A DNA stretch of 64,000 bases from JALOAT01 sp041685115. Its GTDB lineage: Bacteria; Pseudomonadota; Gammaproteobacteria; Thiohalomonadales; Thiohalomonadaceae. Of the stretch, positions 54,509-63,345 are shown one piece after another. The position numbers and the translations under genes are program-made. The DNA is taken from NCBI GenBank assembly GCA_041685115.1, contig JAWLGK010000006.1, positions 1-64,000 on the forward strand, written 5' to 3'. The notes below the pieces were generated by a model, which saw only the letters and a program-made list of their open reading frames with translations, made no database searches and was not told the DNA's origin. Numbering within the stretch: the first letter of the stretch is position 1; each line of letters opens with the position of its first letter.

Positions 54509-55174
54509 TCAATGGGCGAAGCGCTGCTGCAGGGCGTCGGGGGCGAGGATGTGAATGCGCCCGCGCGACAGTTGCAGGAGTCCCTGGCGTTCGAAATCCT
54601 TCAACTGACGACTGACCACCTCACGGGCCGTACCCAGTTCCGCGGCCAGTTCCTGGTGGGTGGCCTCCACCAAGCCCTCGGCATTGGCGAGCTCCAGCAG
54701 GCGCGCGCACAGCCGCTGGTCGATGCGGCCGAAGGCGACTTCCTCCACCAGCACGATCAAATCGCTGAGGCGCTGCCCATAAGCAGTGAAGACGAACTGG
54801 CGAAAGCCGGGGGATTGGTCGAGGGCCTTGAAGAAACCGGCCACCGGAAGCACGGCGGCGGTGACCTCCGTTTCGGTCACCCCCTCGGCGGGATAGCGTT
54901 CGCGGGCGAGCAGGCAGGAGGTGGTGAGTACACAGGAATCGCCGCCCTCCAGGCGGTAGAGGGTGATCTCACGGCCGTTCTCCGCCAGCTTCTGCACGCG
55001 CACCGAGCCTTCGAGCACGAGCATGTAGTTCTCGCACACGTCGCCGGCGCGGAACACGGTGATGCCGGCGGGCAGGGTCATCACCCGGGCGCTCCGGCGC
55101 AGCTCCAACCAGGCCGCGTCGGCGAGCGGTGCGAGCCTGGGGAACTGCGCCCACCAGTCAGTCGGGGGCGTCAT
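54509..55174 (-). CDS. Crp/Fnr-family regulator
   Basis: The 221-residue regulator has the beta-barrel sensor (about 15–120), a dimer helix and the helix-turn-helix THQELAAELGTAREVVSRQL. Two close cysteines appear in DSCVLTTSCLL. There is no N-terminal FNR cysteine cluster. It overlaps the upstream DAHP synthase gene by 4 bp, an unusual pairing. The ligand is unknown; the DSCVLTTSC cysteines could be a redox switch, which is speculation. Confidence 0.88.
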   Translation of the reverse strand: MTPPTDWWAQFPRLAPLADAAWLELRRSARVMTLPAGITVFRAGDVCENYMLVLEGSVRVQKLAENGREITLYRLEGGDSCVLTTSCLLARERYPAEGVTETEVTAAVLPVAGFFKALDQSPGFRQFVFTAYGQRLSDLIVLVEEVAFGRIDQRLCARLLELANAEGLVEATHQELAAELGTAREVVSRQLKDFERQGLLQLSRGRIHILAPDALQQRFAH

Positions 55175-56295
55175 GCAGCGTCCTTGGCGTAACGCATAGC
55201 GAGGGCGCAGCGCTTTTCGTAGGCCTCGCGCGCGATGGCCATGTCTTCGAAGAAGTAGGGGAGCTCACCGAGCAGCAGGGCCTGCGGACCGTCCACCAGC
55301 GCCTTGGGCGGTTGGGGATGGAAGTCCACCAGGATCATGTTGGCGCCGGCGACCACCGCCTGGGCGGCCACCTGGAACACATCGAGGATGCCGTCCGGCC
55401 CCTGTTCGCGGGTGCCTACCGAATGGGACGGGTCGATGCACACCGGCATGCGCGTGAGGCGCTTCACCACCGGCACGTGGGCGAAATCGACGAAATTGCG
55501 GTGTGGGTCGCCCATGTTGGTCTTCATGCCACGCAGGCCGAACACCACGCGCGTGTTGCCTTCCGAGGCCAGGTATTCGGCGGCGTGCAGGGATTCGTCG
55601 AGGGTGATACCGAAACCGCGCTTGAGCAGCACGGGGAAATCCCGTTGACGCCCCACGGCCTTGAGCAGCTCAAAATTCTGCGTGTTACGCGTGCCGATCT
55701 GCAGCATGACGCCGGTGGGGTTGCCGGTGCGGTGCAGCGCCTCGCTGATCTCGTCCACGTGCTTCTCGTGGGTGACCTCCATGGCGATGACCTTGATGCC
55801 GTACTTGCCGGCCAGCTCGAACACATAGGGCAGGCAGGCGGCGCCGTGACCCTGGAAGGCATAGGGGCTGGTACGCGGTTTGTACGCGCCCATGCGCGTG
55901 CACACCTGGCCCTGGTCGCGCAGGGCGCGCAGCATGGTTTCCACGCTTTCGGGCGTGTCCACGGCGCACAGTCCGGCGAAGATGTTCAGGTTGTCCTGGC
56001 CGAAGTGGACGCCGTTGTAGTCGAAGCCGGTGGGGCGGTGGTCGTTCTTGTGCCGGCCGAGTACGCGGTAGGGCTCGGAGATGCGCACCACGCGTTCCAC
56101 GCCCGGCAGGGCCTCCATCTCCGCACTGCTCAGCGAACTGGTCTCGCCGATGAGGTACAGCTCGGTGAGGACCTGCTGGGAACCGCGCTCTTCATGGACA
56201 CGCACTTGCACGCGCGGGAGGTTGGAGAGAAAACCCATCAGGGCCTCGAACTCGGTGCAGCTGCGGTCGAGGTTCGGTTTGAGAATGATGATCAT
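55171..56295 (-). CDS. 3-deoxy-7-phosphoheptulonate synthase (DAHP synthase, type I-beta-like)
   Basis: The 374-residue enzyme joins PEP and erythrose-4-phosphate at the head of the shikimate route. An N-terminal ferredoxin-like regulatory domain (about 1–90) precedes the TIM barrel with FAGLCAVDTPE, GAYKPRTSPYAFQG, LLKRGF and CIDPSHSVG. Related NeuB/KDO8P enzymes cannot be fully ruled out, but KPRTSPYAFQG favours DAHP synthase. It overlaps the Crp/Fnr gene by 4 bp. The start has no strong ribosome-binding site. Confidence 0.9.
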   Translation of the reverse strand: MIIILKPNLDRSCTEFEALMGFLSNLPRVQVRVHEERGSQQVLTELYLIGETSSLSSAEMEALPGVERVVRISEPYRVLGRHKNDHRPTGFDYNGVHFGQDNLNIFAGLCAVDTPESVETMLRALRDQGQVCTRMGAYKPRTSPYAFQGHGAACLPYVFELAGKYGIKVIAMEVTHEKHVDEISEALHRTGNPTGVMLQIGTRNTQNFELLKAVGRQRDFPVLLKRGFGITLDESLHAAEYLASEGNTRVVFGLRGMKTNMGDPHRNFVDFAHVPVVKRLTRMPVCIDPSHSVGTREQGPDGILDVFQVAAQAVVAGANMILVDFHPQPPKALVDGPQALLLGELPYFFEDMAIAREAYEKRCALAMRYAKDAA

Positions 56296-56361
56296 CGGCG
56301 GACCTTGTGAATGCGGGACAGGCGCGACCGATTATTCCAGAAACGCACCTGCCCGCAAGCG

Positions 56362-57255
56362 TCAGCGGTCGCGATAGCGCTTGAGCAGGTCGCCGTAATC
56401 GTCGATGCGCCGGTCGCGCAGGAAGGGCCAGATGCGCCGCACCTTTTCGCTGTGGGCGAGGTCGACCTCGGCCATGAGCACCTGTTCGGTGTCCACCGGC
56501 GCCTCCGCCAGCAGCTCGCCCTGCGGGCCCGCCACGAAGCTGGTGCCCCAGAACTGGATGCCGCCGGCGTCGGCCAGCGGGCTCGGCTCGAAGCCGGTGC
56601 GGTTGCACGACAGCACCGGCAGGCCGTTGGCGACGGCGTGGGCGCGCTGGATGGTCACCCAGGCGTCGCGCTGGCGCGCCTTTTCCGCGGCGTCGTCGGC
56701 CGGGTCCCAGCCGATGGCGGTGGGGTAGAGCAGCAGCTCGGCGCCGGCCAGGGCCATGAGGCGCGCGGCCTCCGGATACCACTGGTCCCAGCACACCAGC
56801 ACCCCCAGACGGCCCACGGAGGTGTCGACGGGCTCGAAGCCCAGGTCGCCCGGCGTGAAGTAGAACTTCTCGTAAAAGCCCGGATCGTCCGGGATGTGCA
56901 TTTTGCGATAACGCCCGGCGAGGCGGCCGTCCTTCTCCAGCACCACGGCGGTGTTGTGATACAGCCCCGGGGCGCGGCGCTCGAACAGCGAGGCCACGAT
57001 GACCACACCCAGTTCCTTCGCCACGGCGCCCAGTTCGTCGGTCGTCGGCCCGGGGATGGACTCGGCCTGATCGAAGCGTGCAGTGTCCTCGGACTGGCAG
57101 AAGTACACACCCGTATGCAGTTCCTGCAACAGTACCAACTGCGCACCGCGGCGCGCCGCCTCGCGGATGCCGGCGATGCTCTTGTCCAGGTTGGCGCGCC
57201 GATCCTCGCCACAGGCGTGCTGCACCAGTCCGACGATGAGCTTGCGTTCTTTCAC
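56362..57255 (-). CDS. aguB: N-carbamoylputrescine amidase, GTG start
   Basis: The 297-residue nitrilase-fold amidase hydrolyses N-carbamoylputrescine to putrescine. The catalytic Glu (LLQELHTGVYF), Lys (YRKMHIPDDPGFYEKFYF) and Cys (VLVCWDQWYPE) are present. GGAG lies nine bases before the GTG at 57255. It pairs with aguA upstream; a 244-bp repeat element lies between. Confidence 0.94.
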   Translation of the reverse strand: MKERKLIVGLVQHACGEDRRANLDKSIAGIREAARRGAQLVLLQELHTGVYFCQSEDTARFDQAESIPGPTTDELGAVAKELGVVIVASLFERRAPGLYHNTAVVLEKDGRLAGRYRKMHIPDDPGFYEKFYFTPGDLGFEPVDTSVGRLGVLVCWDQWYPEAARLMALAGAELLLYPTAIGWDPADDAAEKARQRDAWVTIQRAHAVANGLPVLSCNRTGFEPSPLADAGGIQFWGTSFVAGPQGELLAEAPVDTEQVLMAEVDLAHSEKVRRIWPFLRDRRIDDYGDLLKRYRDR

Positions 57256-57280
57256 TTTTCAATCTCCTGGAAGAAACTGC

Positions 57281-57482
57281 CCAACGCAAAGGTGCCGAGG
57301 ACGCAAAGAACGCAAAGGAACGACTTTTCTAGTGTCTTTGCATTGAGACTTGCGTTGTCCGCCGGCCTTGCGACGTCCCCGGCAAACTGCTCCTCACAAA
57401 TCGCGAAAGTGGCAGCACACGAAGGAAATGCCTTGGCCTTGTTGCCTTTGCGTGCTTTGCGCCCTTCGCACCTTTGCGTTGA
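57281..57482. repeat. Inverted-arm repeat element between aguA and aguB
   Basis: The left arm (AACGCAAAGGTGCCGAGGAC from 57282) is inverted at 57442–57480; the first 39 bases match with few changes. Each arm is a string of 8–9-nt units around ACGCAAAGG. The 110-bp middle has no gene. The polyamine operon mRNA would fold into a long stem here. Confidence 0.82.
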
Positions 57483-57499
57483 ATGTTTTTCTCTACGCT

Positions 57500-58549
57500 T
57501 TAGACCACCACGCTCGCCGGGATTTGCATGGTGATGCAGTGCAGGCTGCCGTACTGGCGGATGAGCGGGCTGCAGTCGATGCCGATGACTTCCCGTCCGG
57601 GGAAGCAACCGCGCAGGCGCTCCAGCACCAGGGCGTCCACCACGTCGTTGTAGGTGGGCACCAGCACGGCGCCGTTGATGATGAGGAAATTGGCGTGGGT
57701 CGCCGGCAGGCGGCGGCCATCGTCGCCGTAGTGCGGATTGGGCAGGGGCAGCGGCACCAGTCGGTACGGACGGCCGTCCGCGGTGCGGAAGGCACGCAGT
57801 TCCGCCTCCATGGCGCGTAGCGGTGCGTAGTGTTCGTCGGCCGGGTTTTCGCAACTGACGTAGGCGATGGTCTCGGCATCGCAAAAGCGCGCGAGGGTAT
57901 CGATGTGCCCGTCCGTGTCGTCGCCCGCGAGTTGGCCGTGCTCCAGCCACAGCACGCGCGGCGTGCCGAACACGCGCGCGAACAGTTCATTCAGTTGCTC
58001 GCGGGAGTACTGCGGATTGCGTTCCGGCGAGAGCTGGCAGTGGGCCGTGGTCATGAGCGTGCCGAGGCCGTCGCTCTCGATCCCACCGCCTTCGAGGACG
58101 AGCTCCATGGGCTCCCTGGGCGTGGCGCCGAACACGCCGGCCGCGTGCAGCCGGTCGGTGATGGCGTCGTCCTTGTCGTGCCGGTACTTGTTGCCCCAGC
58201 CGTTGAAACGGAAATCCAGGATCACCGGCCGGCCGTCGCGCAGGACGGTGATGGGACCATGGTCACGCGCCCAGGTGTCGTTGGATTCGGCCAGGTGCAG
58301 GCGGGTGTGGCTGAGGTCCACGCCGGCGTTGACCAGCTGGTGCGCCACGTGGTCGCGGTGGAACTCGTCGTGACAGGCGACCAGCAGGAGTTCGCGCCTG
58401 GCGATCTCGCGGGCAATGGCCGCGTAGACGGGTTCGACATCGGCGAGGATGTCGCGCCAGTCGCTGTGGACGTGCGGCCAGGTGAGCATGACGGCGCTCT
58501 GCGGCGCCCATTCCGCAGGCAGGATCTGCCTGGATCGGGAGGCATTCAT
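57500..58549 (-). CDS. aguA: Agmatine deiminase
   Basis: The 349-residue enzyme turns agmatine into N-carbamoylputrescine. The guanidino-group family motifs are seen in SNDTWARDHGPITV, DFRFNGWGNKY, EGGGIESDG and the catalytic Cys in GSLHCITMQIP. The ATG at 58549 (MNASRSRQILPAEWAPQ) is chosen over a longer Arg-rich extension; its ribosome-binding site is weak. With aguB downstream it completes arginine-derived putrescine synthesis. Confidence 0.94.
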   Translation of the reverse strand: MNASRSRQILPAEWAPQSAVMLTWPHVHSDWRDILADVEPVYAAIAREIARRELLLVACHDEFHRDHVAHQLVNAGVDLSHTRLHLAESNDTWARDHGPITVLRDGRPVILDFRFNGWGNKYRHDKDDAITDRLHAAGVFGATPREPMELVLEGGGIESDGLGTLMTTAHCQLSPERNPQYSREQLNELFARVFGTPRVLWLEHGQLAGDDTDGHIDTLARFCDAETIAYVSCENPADEHYAPLRAMEAELRAFRTADGRPYRLVPLPLPNPHYGDDGRRLPATHANFLIINGAVLVPTYNDVVDALVLERLRGCFPGREVIGIDCSPLIRQYGSLHCITMQIPASVVV

Positions 58550-58592
58550 ATATCGGAAAAAGGACCTGAAAAAGGTGAGGATTGAGAAACGA

Positions 58593-58925
58593 TCAATCGC
58601 CGGCACGTACCGTATGGATGACGTACCGGCCTTCGAAGTAGACGGTATAATCCGCGTACACCCAACGCGTGATGGGCGGTTCGCCCACCGGCCCCAGTTT
58701 CTCGCGGGGCGCACCGAAACGGCTTTCCACGGCGTTCATGGACATGCCGCGCACCGGCAGGTCGGCCTCGACCGCCTGTTCCCCCGGGGTGGCGAGCGCC
58801 GGATCTTCCACGGCCTCCTGGCGGTAGTCGGGGTCGGCGGGCTGGTCCGGAATCAGCAGGGTCTCGGCGTTGGCCGTCCCGAAAGTGACGAGCGCGGCGG
58901 CGACGAGGGCGGCTCGGATGCGCAT
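58593..58925 (-). CDS. Small exported protein of unknown function
   Basis: A 110-residue product with a clear signal peptide (cleaved near ANA|E) and a C-terminal block, MSMNAVESRFGAPREKLGPV then PPITRWVYADYTVYFE, that is typical of conserved gammaproteobacterial envelope proteins and recalls the SmpA/BamE pattern. GGGAG lies upstream of the ATG at 58925. Function is unknown. It lies 43 bp before aguA on the same strand, and its start faces ygiQ. Confidence 0.8.
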   Translation of the reverse strand: MRIRAALVAAALVTFGTANAETLLIPDQPADPDYRQEAVEDPALATPGEQAVEADLPVRGMSMNAVESRFGAPREKLGPVGEPPITRWVYADYTVYFEGRYVIHTVRAGD

Positions 58926-59018
58926 GAACTTGGCTCCCTGTAATCGGTCCACGGAAATATACTTCAACCCCCCGGCGGCGGGCAAAACCTTTTCTGTCGC
59001 CAACACTTAGAGTCCCTC

Positions 59019-61097
59019 ATGGAAACCGCGCGCGAGCTTTTCTCCTATCGCAAATTCTGGGCCGCACGGCTGTTGCCGGCGCCCGTGCTGCCCATGTCGC
59101 GTGCCGAGATGGAGGCGCTGGGCTGGGATAGCTGCGATGTGATTCTCGTCACCGGCGACGCCTACGTGGACCATCCGAGCTTCGGCATGGCGCTGGTGGG
59201 GCGCGTGCTGGAGGCACAGGGTTTTCGGGTGGGCATCATCGCCCAGCCGGATTGGCAGAGTCCCGAGGCTTTCCGCGCCCTCGGCCGCCCCAACCTGTTC
59301 TTCGGCGTCACGGCCGGCAACATGGACTCCATGGTCAATCGCTACACGGCGGACCGCAAGATCCGCTCGGACGACGCCTATTCGCCAGACGGCCAGGGCA
59401 ACACCCGGCCCGATCGCGCCGCCATCGTCTATTCGCAGCGCTGCCGCGAGGCCTATAAGGACGTGCCGGTGGTGCTGGGTGGCATCGAGGCCAGCCTGCG
59501 CCGCATCGCCCACTTCGATTACTGGTCCGAGACCGTGCGTCGCTCGGTGCTGGTGGACGCCAAGGCGGACCTGCTGGTGTTCGGCAACGGTGATCGGGCC
59601 GTGGTGGAGATCGCCCATCGCCTGGCCGCGGGTCAGCCCATCGACACCCTCACCGACATACGCGGCACCGCGTTCCTGCGTGACGGCCTCCCCGAGGGTT
59701 GGAGCGAGCTGGATTCCAGCCAGGTGGATACGCCGGGGGAGGTGCCGGCACACCGCAATCCCTACGCACATGGCGCATCGGCCGGTACACCCGTGCAGCC
59801 GTCGCCACTTCGCCCGCGCGGTGACCGCGAACGCACGGTGATCCGCCTGCCGTCCTTCGAGCAGGTGCGCGAGGACCCGGTGCTCTACGCCCATGCCTCG
59901 CGCGTGCTGCACCTGGAGACCAATCCGGGCAATGCGCGCGCACTGGTGCAGCGCCACGGCGCGCGCGACGTGTGGCTCAATCCGCCGCCCATTCCACTCA
60001 CCACCAAGGAATACGACCGCGTGTACGAACTGCCGTACACGCGCAAGCCGCACCCGCACTACGGTGACGCGCGCATCCCCGCCTACGAGATGATCCGCTT
60101 TTCCGTGGCCATCATGCGCGGCTGCTTCGGTGGTTGTACCTTCTGTTCCATCACGGAACACGAAGGCCGCATCATCCAGAGCCGCTCCGAGGATTCCATC
60201 ATTCGCGAGATCGAGGCCGTGCGCGACCTCACCCCCGGTTTCACGGGTATGATCTCCGACGTGGGCGGGCCGACCGCCAACATGTGGCGGCTTGGCTGCA
60301 AGGACAGGCAGATCGAATCGGCCTGTCGGCGCCTGTCCTGCGTGTTCCCGGACATCTGCAAGAACCTGAATACCAACCAGATGCCGCTGGTGCGCCTATA
60401 CCGGCGCGCGCGCGCCGTGCCGGGCATCAAGCGCGTGTTCGTCGCCTCGGGCCTGCGTTACGACCTCGCGGTGCACACGCCGGAGTACGTGAAGGAATTG
60501 GTGACCCACCACGTGGGCGGTTACCTGAAGATCGCGCCCGAACACACCGAGTCCGGCCCGCTGTCGCTGATGATGAAACCGGGCATCGGCGTGTACGACC
60601 GTTTCAAACAGATGTTCGAAAAGTTTTCCAAAGAGGCCGGCAAGGAACAGTATCTGATCCCTTATTTCATCGCCGCGCATCCGGGCACCACGGACGAGGA
60701 CATGCTGCAACTGGCGCTGTGGCTGAAGAAGAACGATTTCCGCCTCGATCAGGTGCAAACCTTCCTTCCTTCTCCCATGGCGCTCGCCACCGCCATGTAC
60801 CACACCGGCAAGAATCCGTTACGCCGCGTCCATCGGAACGGCGGCGACGTGAGCGTCCCGCGCGGGCTCAAGGTGCGCCGCCTGCACAAGGCCTTCCTGC
60901 GGTATCATGACCCGCACAACTGGCCGTTGCTGCGTGAAGCCCTCAAGCGCATGGGGCGCAGCGATTTGATCGGCAACGGCAAGCGTCACCTGGTGCCCAG
61001 CTGGCAACCGCAAGGCACCGGGCAGCGACACACGCAAGCGGCGGCGAAACCACGCGCCGCGGACGCCCGCAGGCGGGGCAAACCCCGCCCGGGCTAA
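59019..61097 (+). CDS. YgiQ-family radical SAM protein
   Basis: A 692-residue radical SAM enzyme with the 4Fe-4S motif in RGCFGGCTFCSITEHEG (CxxxCxxC) near residue 370. The long N-terminal region (FFGVTAGNMDSMVNRYTADR and PVVLGGIEASLRRIAHFDYW) is diagnostic of the YgiQ family. The basic tail (KPRAADARRRGKPRPG) is lineage-specific. The reaction is unknown. It sits 44 bp before the relA-type gene and may share its transcript. Confidence 0.93.
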   Translation: METARELFSYRKFWAARLLPAPVLPMSRAEMEALGWDSCDVILVTGDAYVDHPSFGMALVGRVLEAQGFRVGIIAQPDWQSPEAFRALGRPNLFFGVTAGNMDSMVNRYTADRKIRSDDAYSPDGQGNTRPDRAAIVYSQRCREAYKDVPVVLGGIEASLRRIAHFDYWSETVRRSVLVDAKADLLVFGNGDRAVVEIAHRLAAGQPIDTLTDIRGTAFLRDGLPEGWSELDSSQVDTPGEVPAHRNPYAHGASAGTPVQPSPLRPRGDRERTVIRLPSFEQVREDPVLYAHASRVLHLETNPGNARALVQRHGARDVWLNPPPIPLTTKEYDRVYELPYTRKPHPHYGDARIPAYEMIRFSVAIMRGCFGGCTFCSITEHEGRIIQSRSEDSIIREIEAVRDLTPGFTGMISDVGGPTANMWRLGCKDRQIESACRRLSCVFPDICKNLNTNQMPLVRLYRRARAVPGIKRVFVASGLRYDLAVHTPEYVKELVTHHVGGYLKIAPEHTESGPLSLMMKPGIGVYDRFKQMFEKFSKEAGKEQYLIPYFIAAHPGTTDEDMLQLALWLKKNDFRLDQVQTFLPSPMALATAMYHTGKNPLRRVHRNGGDVSVPRGLKVRRLHKAFLRYHDPHNWPLLREALKRMGRSDLIGNGKRHLVPSWQPQGTGQRHTQAAAKPRAADARRRGKPRPG

Positions 61098-61140
61098 ACT
61101 CGATACAAACGGGGCATAACGGCCCCGCGGACACACATCC

Positions 61141-63345
61141 ATGGTTTTCGTGGAAAGCCAGATTCCGGCGCAAGCGCGCGAGGCCGCGAGCGTTCGGGAC
61201 GCTTGGCTGCAATCCCTCGCCGAAGGGCGCCGCGAGGAAGACGTGGCGCTCATCCGCTGCGCGGTCGAACTGGCCGAGCAGGCCCATAAGGCGCAGATTC
61301 GCGCCTCGGGCGAACCCTATCTCAACCACGTGATGGCGGTGGCCGAGATCCTCGCCAGTCTGCGGCTGGACGCGGAGACCGTGGCCGCCGCCGTGTTGCA
61401 CGACGCGGTGGAAGACTCCGAAATAACCCTGGCGCTCATCGCCGAGCGTTGTAGCCCGGCCGTGGCCCGGCTGGTGGACGGCGTCACCAAGCTGAAGGTC
61501 TTCGCCGAATACCAGGAAACGGCCAAGGGCAAGAAGGAGAGCGCCCGCGCCGAAAGCCTGCGCAAGATGCTGCTGGCCATGGCCGAAGACGTGCGCGTGG
61601 TGCTCATAAAGCTGGCCGATCGCCTGCACAACATGCGCACGCTCGATTTCCTCGACCAGGAAAAACGCCGGCGCATCGCCCGCGAGACCCTGGACATCTA
61701 CGCGCCGCTCGCCAACCGCCTGGGTATCTGGCAGATCAAATGGGAACTGGAGGACCTGTCGTTCCGCCACCTGGAACCGGTCACCTACAAGGAGATCGCC
61801 CGCTTCCTGGACGAACGCCGCGTGGATCGCCAGCGTTACATCGAGGAGGTGGTGCAGATCCTCCAGGACGAACTGGGCAAGGCCGGCATCAAGGCGGACG
61901 TGAAGGGCCGGCCCAAGCACATCTACAGCATCTGGAAAAAGATGCAGCGCAAGGGACTGGGCTTCCATCAGGTCTACGACGTGCGCGCCGTGCGCATCCT
62001 CGTGGAGTCGGTGGCCGATTGTTATCACGCACTCGGCGTGGTGCACACCTTGTGGCGGCACATCCCCAAAGAATTCGACGACTACATCGCCACGCCCAAG
62101 GAAAACAACTATCAGTCCATCCACACGGCGGTGGTGGGTCCGGAAGGCAAGACCCTGGAGGTGCAGATCCGTACCTCGGACATGGACCGTCACGCCGAAC
62201 TGGGTGTGGCTGCGCATTGGCGTTACAAGGAAGGCGGCAAGTCCGATCGGGGCTTCGAGCAGAAGATCGCCTGGTTGCGCCAGCTGCTCGACTGGAAGGA
62301 AGAAGAGAGCAACGCAGGCGATTTCATCGATCGCTTCAAGTCCGAGGTGTTCCAAGACCGCGTGTACGTGTTCACCCCGCGCGGGGAGATCATCGATCTG
62401 CCGCAGGGGGCGACCGCGCTGGACTTCGCCTATCACATCCACACGGACATCGGTCACCGTTGCCGCGGGGCGAAGGTGGAGGGGCGCATCGTGCCGCTCA
62501 CCTACGAACTCAGGAACGGCCAGCAGGTGGAGGTGCTGACCAGCAAACACCCGGCGCCGAGCCGCGACTGGCTCAATCCGCATCTTGGCTATCTCAAGAG
62601 CTCACGCGCGCGTTCGAAGGTACGTTCCTGGTTCAAACAGCAGGACCAGCAGCAGAACCTCACCGACGGCCGGCAACTGGTGGAACGCGAGCTCAAACGC
62701 CTGGGTGTCAGCGACGTGCCGCTGGACAAGATCGCCGCGCACTTCAACCTGCCCCAGGTGGACGATTTCATGGTGGCGGTCGGACGCGGCGACATCACCA
62801 CCAGCCAACTCGCCTCGGCCCTGCATCAACTCACCCGGCCGCCGGCGCCGCCGCTGCCTGAAGAGGGCATCACCACCCACGCGCGCAAGGGCGAGGGCGG
62901 CGACATCCACATCGGCGGCGTGGGCAACCTGCTCACCAATCTCTCCCGCTGCTGCAAGCCCGCGCCGGGCGATCCCATCGTCGGTTTCATCACCCGCGGC
63001 CGTGGCGTGGCCATCCACCGCAGCGACTGCCCCAACGTCCTCAATCTGCAATCGGATTTGCGTCAGCGGCTCATCGAGGTGGAATGGGCCGAACAGGAGC
63101 AGAGCACCTATCCGGTGGACATCGAGATCGAAGCGATCGATCGCCAGGGCCTGCTGCGCGACGTCGGCTCGTTGCTGGCCAACGAAAAGATCAACGTCAT
63201 CTCGGCGACCACCACCACCGAGCGCAACACCCATACGGCGAAGATGCAGTTGACCCTGGAGATCGCCAATACGGATCAGCTGAGTCGCATCTTGAGTCGG
63301 ATTATTCAGCTGCCGAATGTGGTGGAGGCGAGGCGGCATGTGTAG
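61141..63345 (+). CDS. RelA/SpoT-family (p)ppGpp synthetase with apparently intact hydrolase residues
   Basis: A 734-residue stringent-response enzyme: HD hydrolase (about 25–200), synthetase (about 240–380), TGS (about 400–465), helical and zinc-finger (NLSRCCKPAPGDPIVGFI) regions and a C-terminal ACT domain. The HD site keeps RASGEPYLNH, HDAVED and LADRLHNM, which RelA of E. coli has lost. Yet the synthetase carries EFDDY, the ExDD form of RelA, where SpoT/Rel have RxKD. The protein is therefore a hybrid type, and both activities are possible. I leave the symbol open. It follows ygiQ; no mazG is visible on its right. Confidence 0.93.
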   Translation: MVFVESQIPAQAREAASVRDAWLQSLAEGRREEDVALIRCAVELAEQAHKAQIRASGEPYLNHVMAVAEILASLRLDAETVAAAVLHDAVEDSEITLALIAERCSPAVARLVDGVTKLKVFAEYQETAKGKKESARAESLRKMLLAMAEDVRVVLIKLADRLHNMRTLDFLDQEKRRRIARETLDIYAPLANRLGIWQIKWELEDLSFRHLEPVTYKEIARFLDERRVDRQRYIEEVVQILQDELGKAGIKADVKGRPKHIYSIWKKMQRKGLGFHQVYDVRAVRILVESVADCYHALGVVHTLWRHIPKEFDDYIATPKENNYQSIHTAVVGPEGKTLEVQIRTSDMDRHAELGVAAHWRYKEGGKSDRGFEQKIAWLRQLLDWKEEESNAGDFIDRFKSEVFQDRVYVFTPRGEIIDLPQGATALDFAYHIHTDIGHRCRGAKVEGRIVPLTYELRNGQQVEVLTSKHPAPSRDWLNPHLGYLKSSRARSKVRSWFKQQDQQQNLTDGRQLVERELKRLGVSDVPLDKIAAHFNLPQVDDFMVAVGRGDITTSQLASALHQLTRPPAPPLPEEGITTHARKGEGGDIHIGGVGNLLTNLSRCCKPAPGDPIVGFITRGRGVAIHRSDCPNVLNLQSDLRQRLIEVEWAEQEQSTYPVDIEIEAIDRQGLLRDVGSLLANEKINVISATTTTERNTHTAKMQLTLEIANTDQLSRILSRIIQLPNVVEARRHV

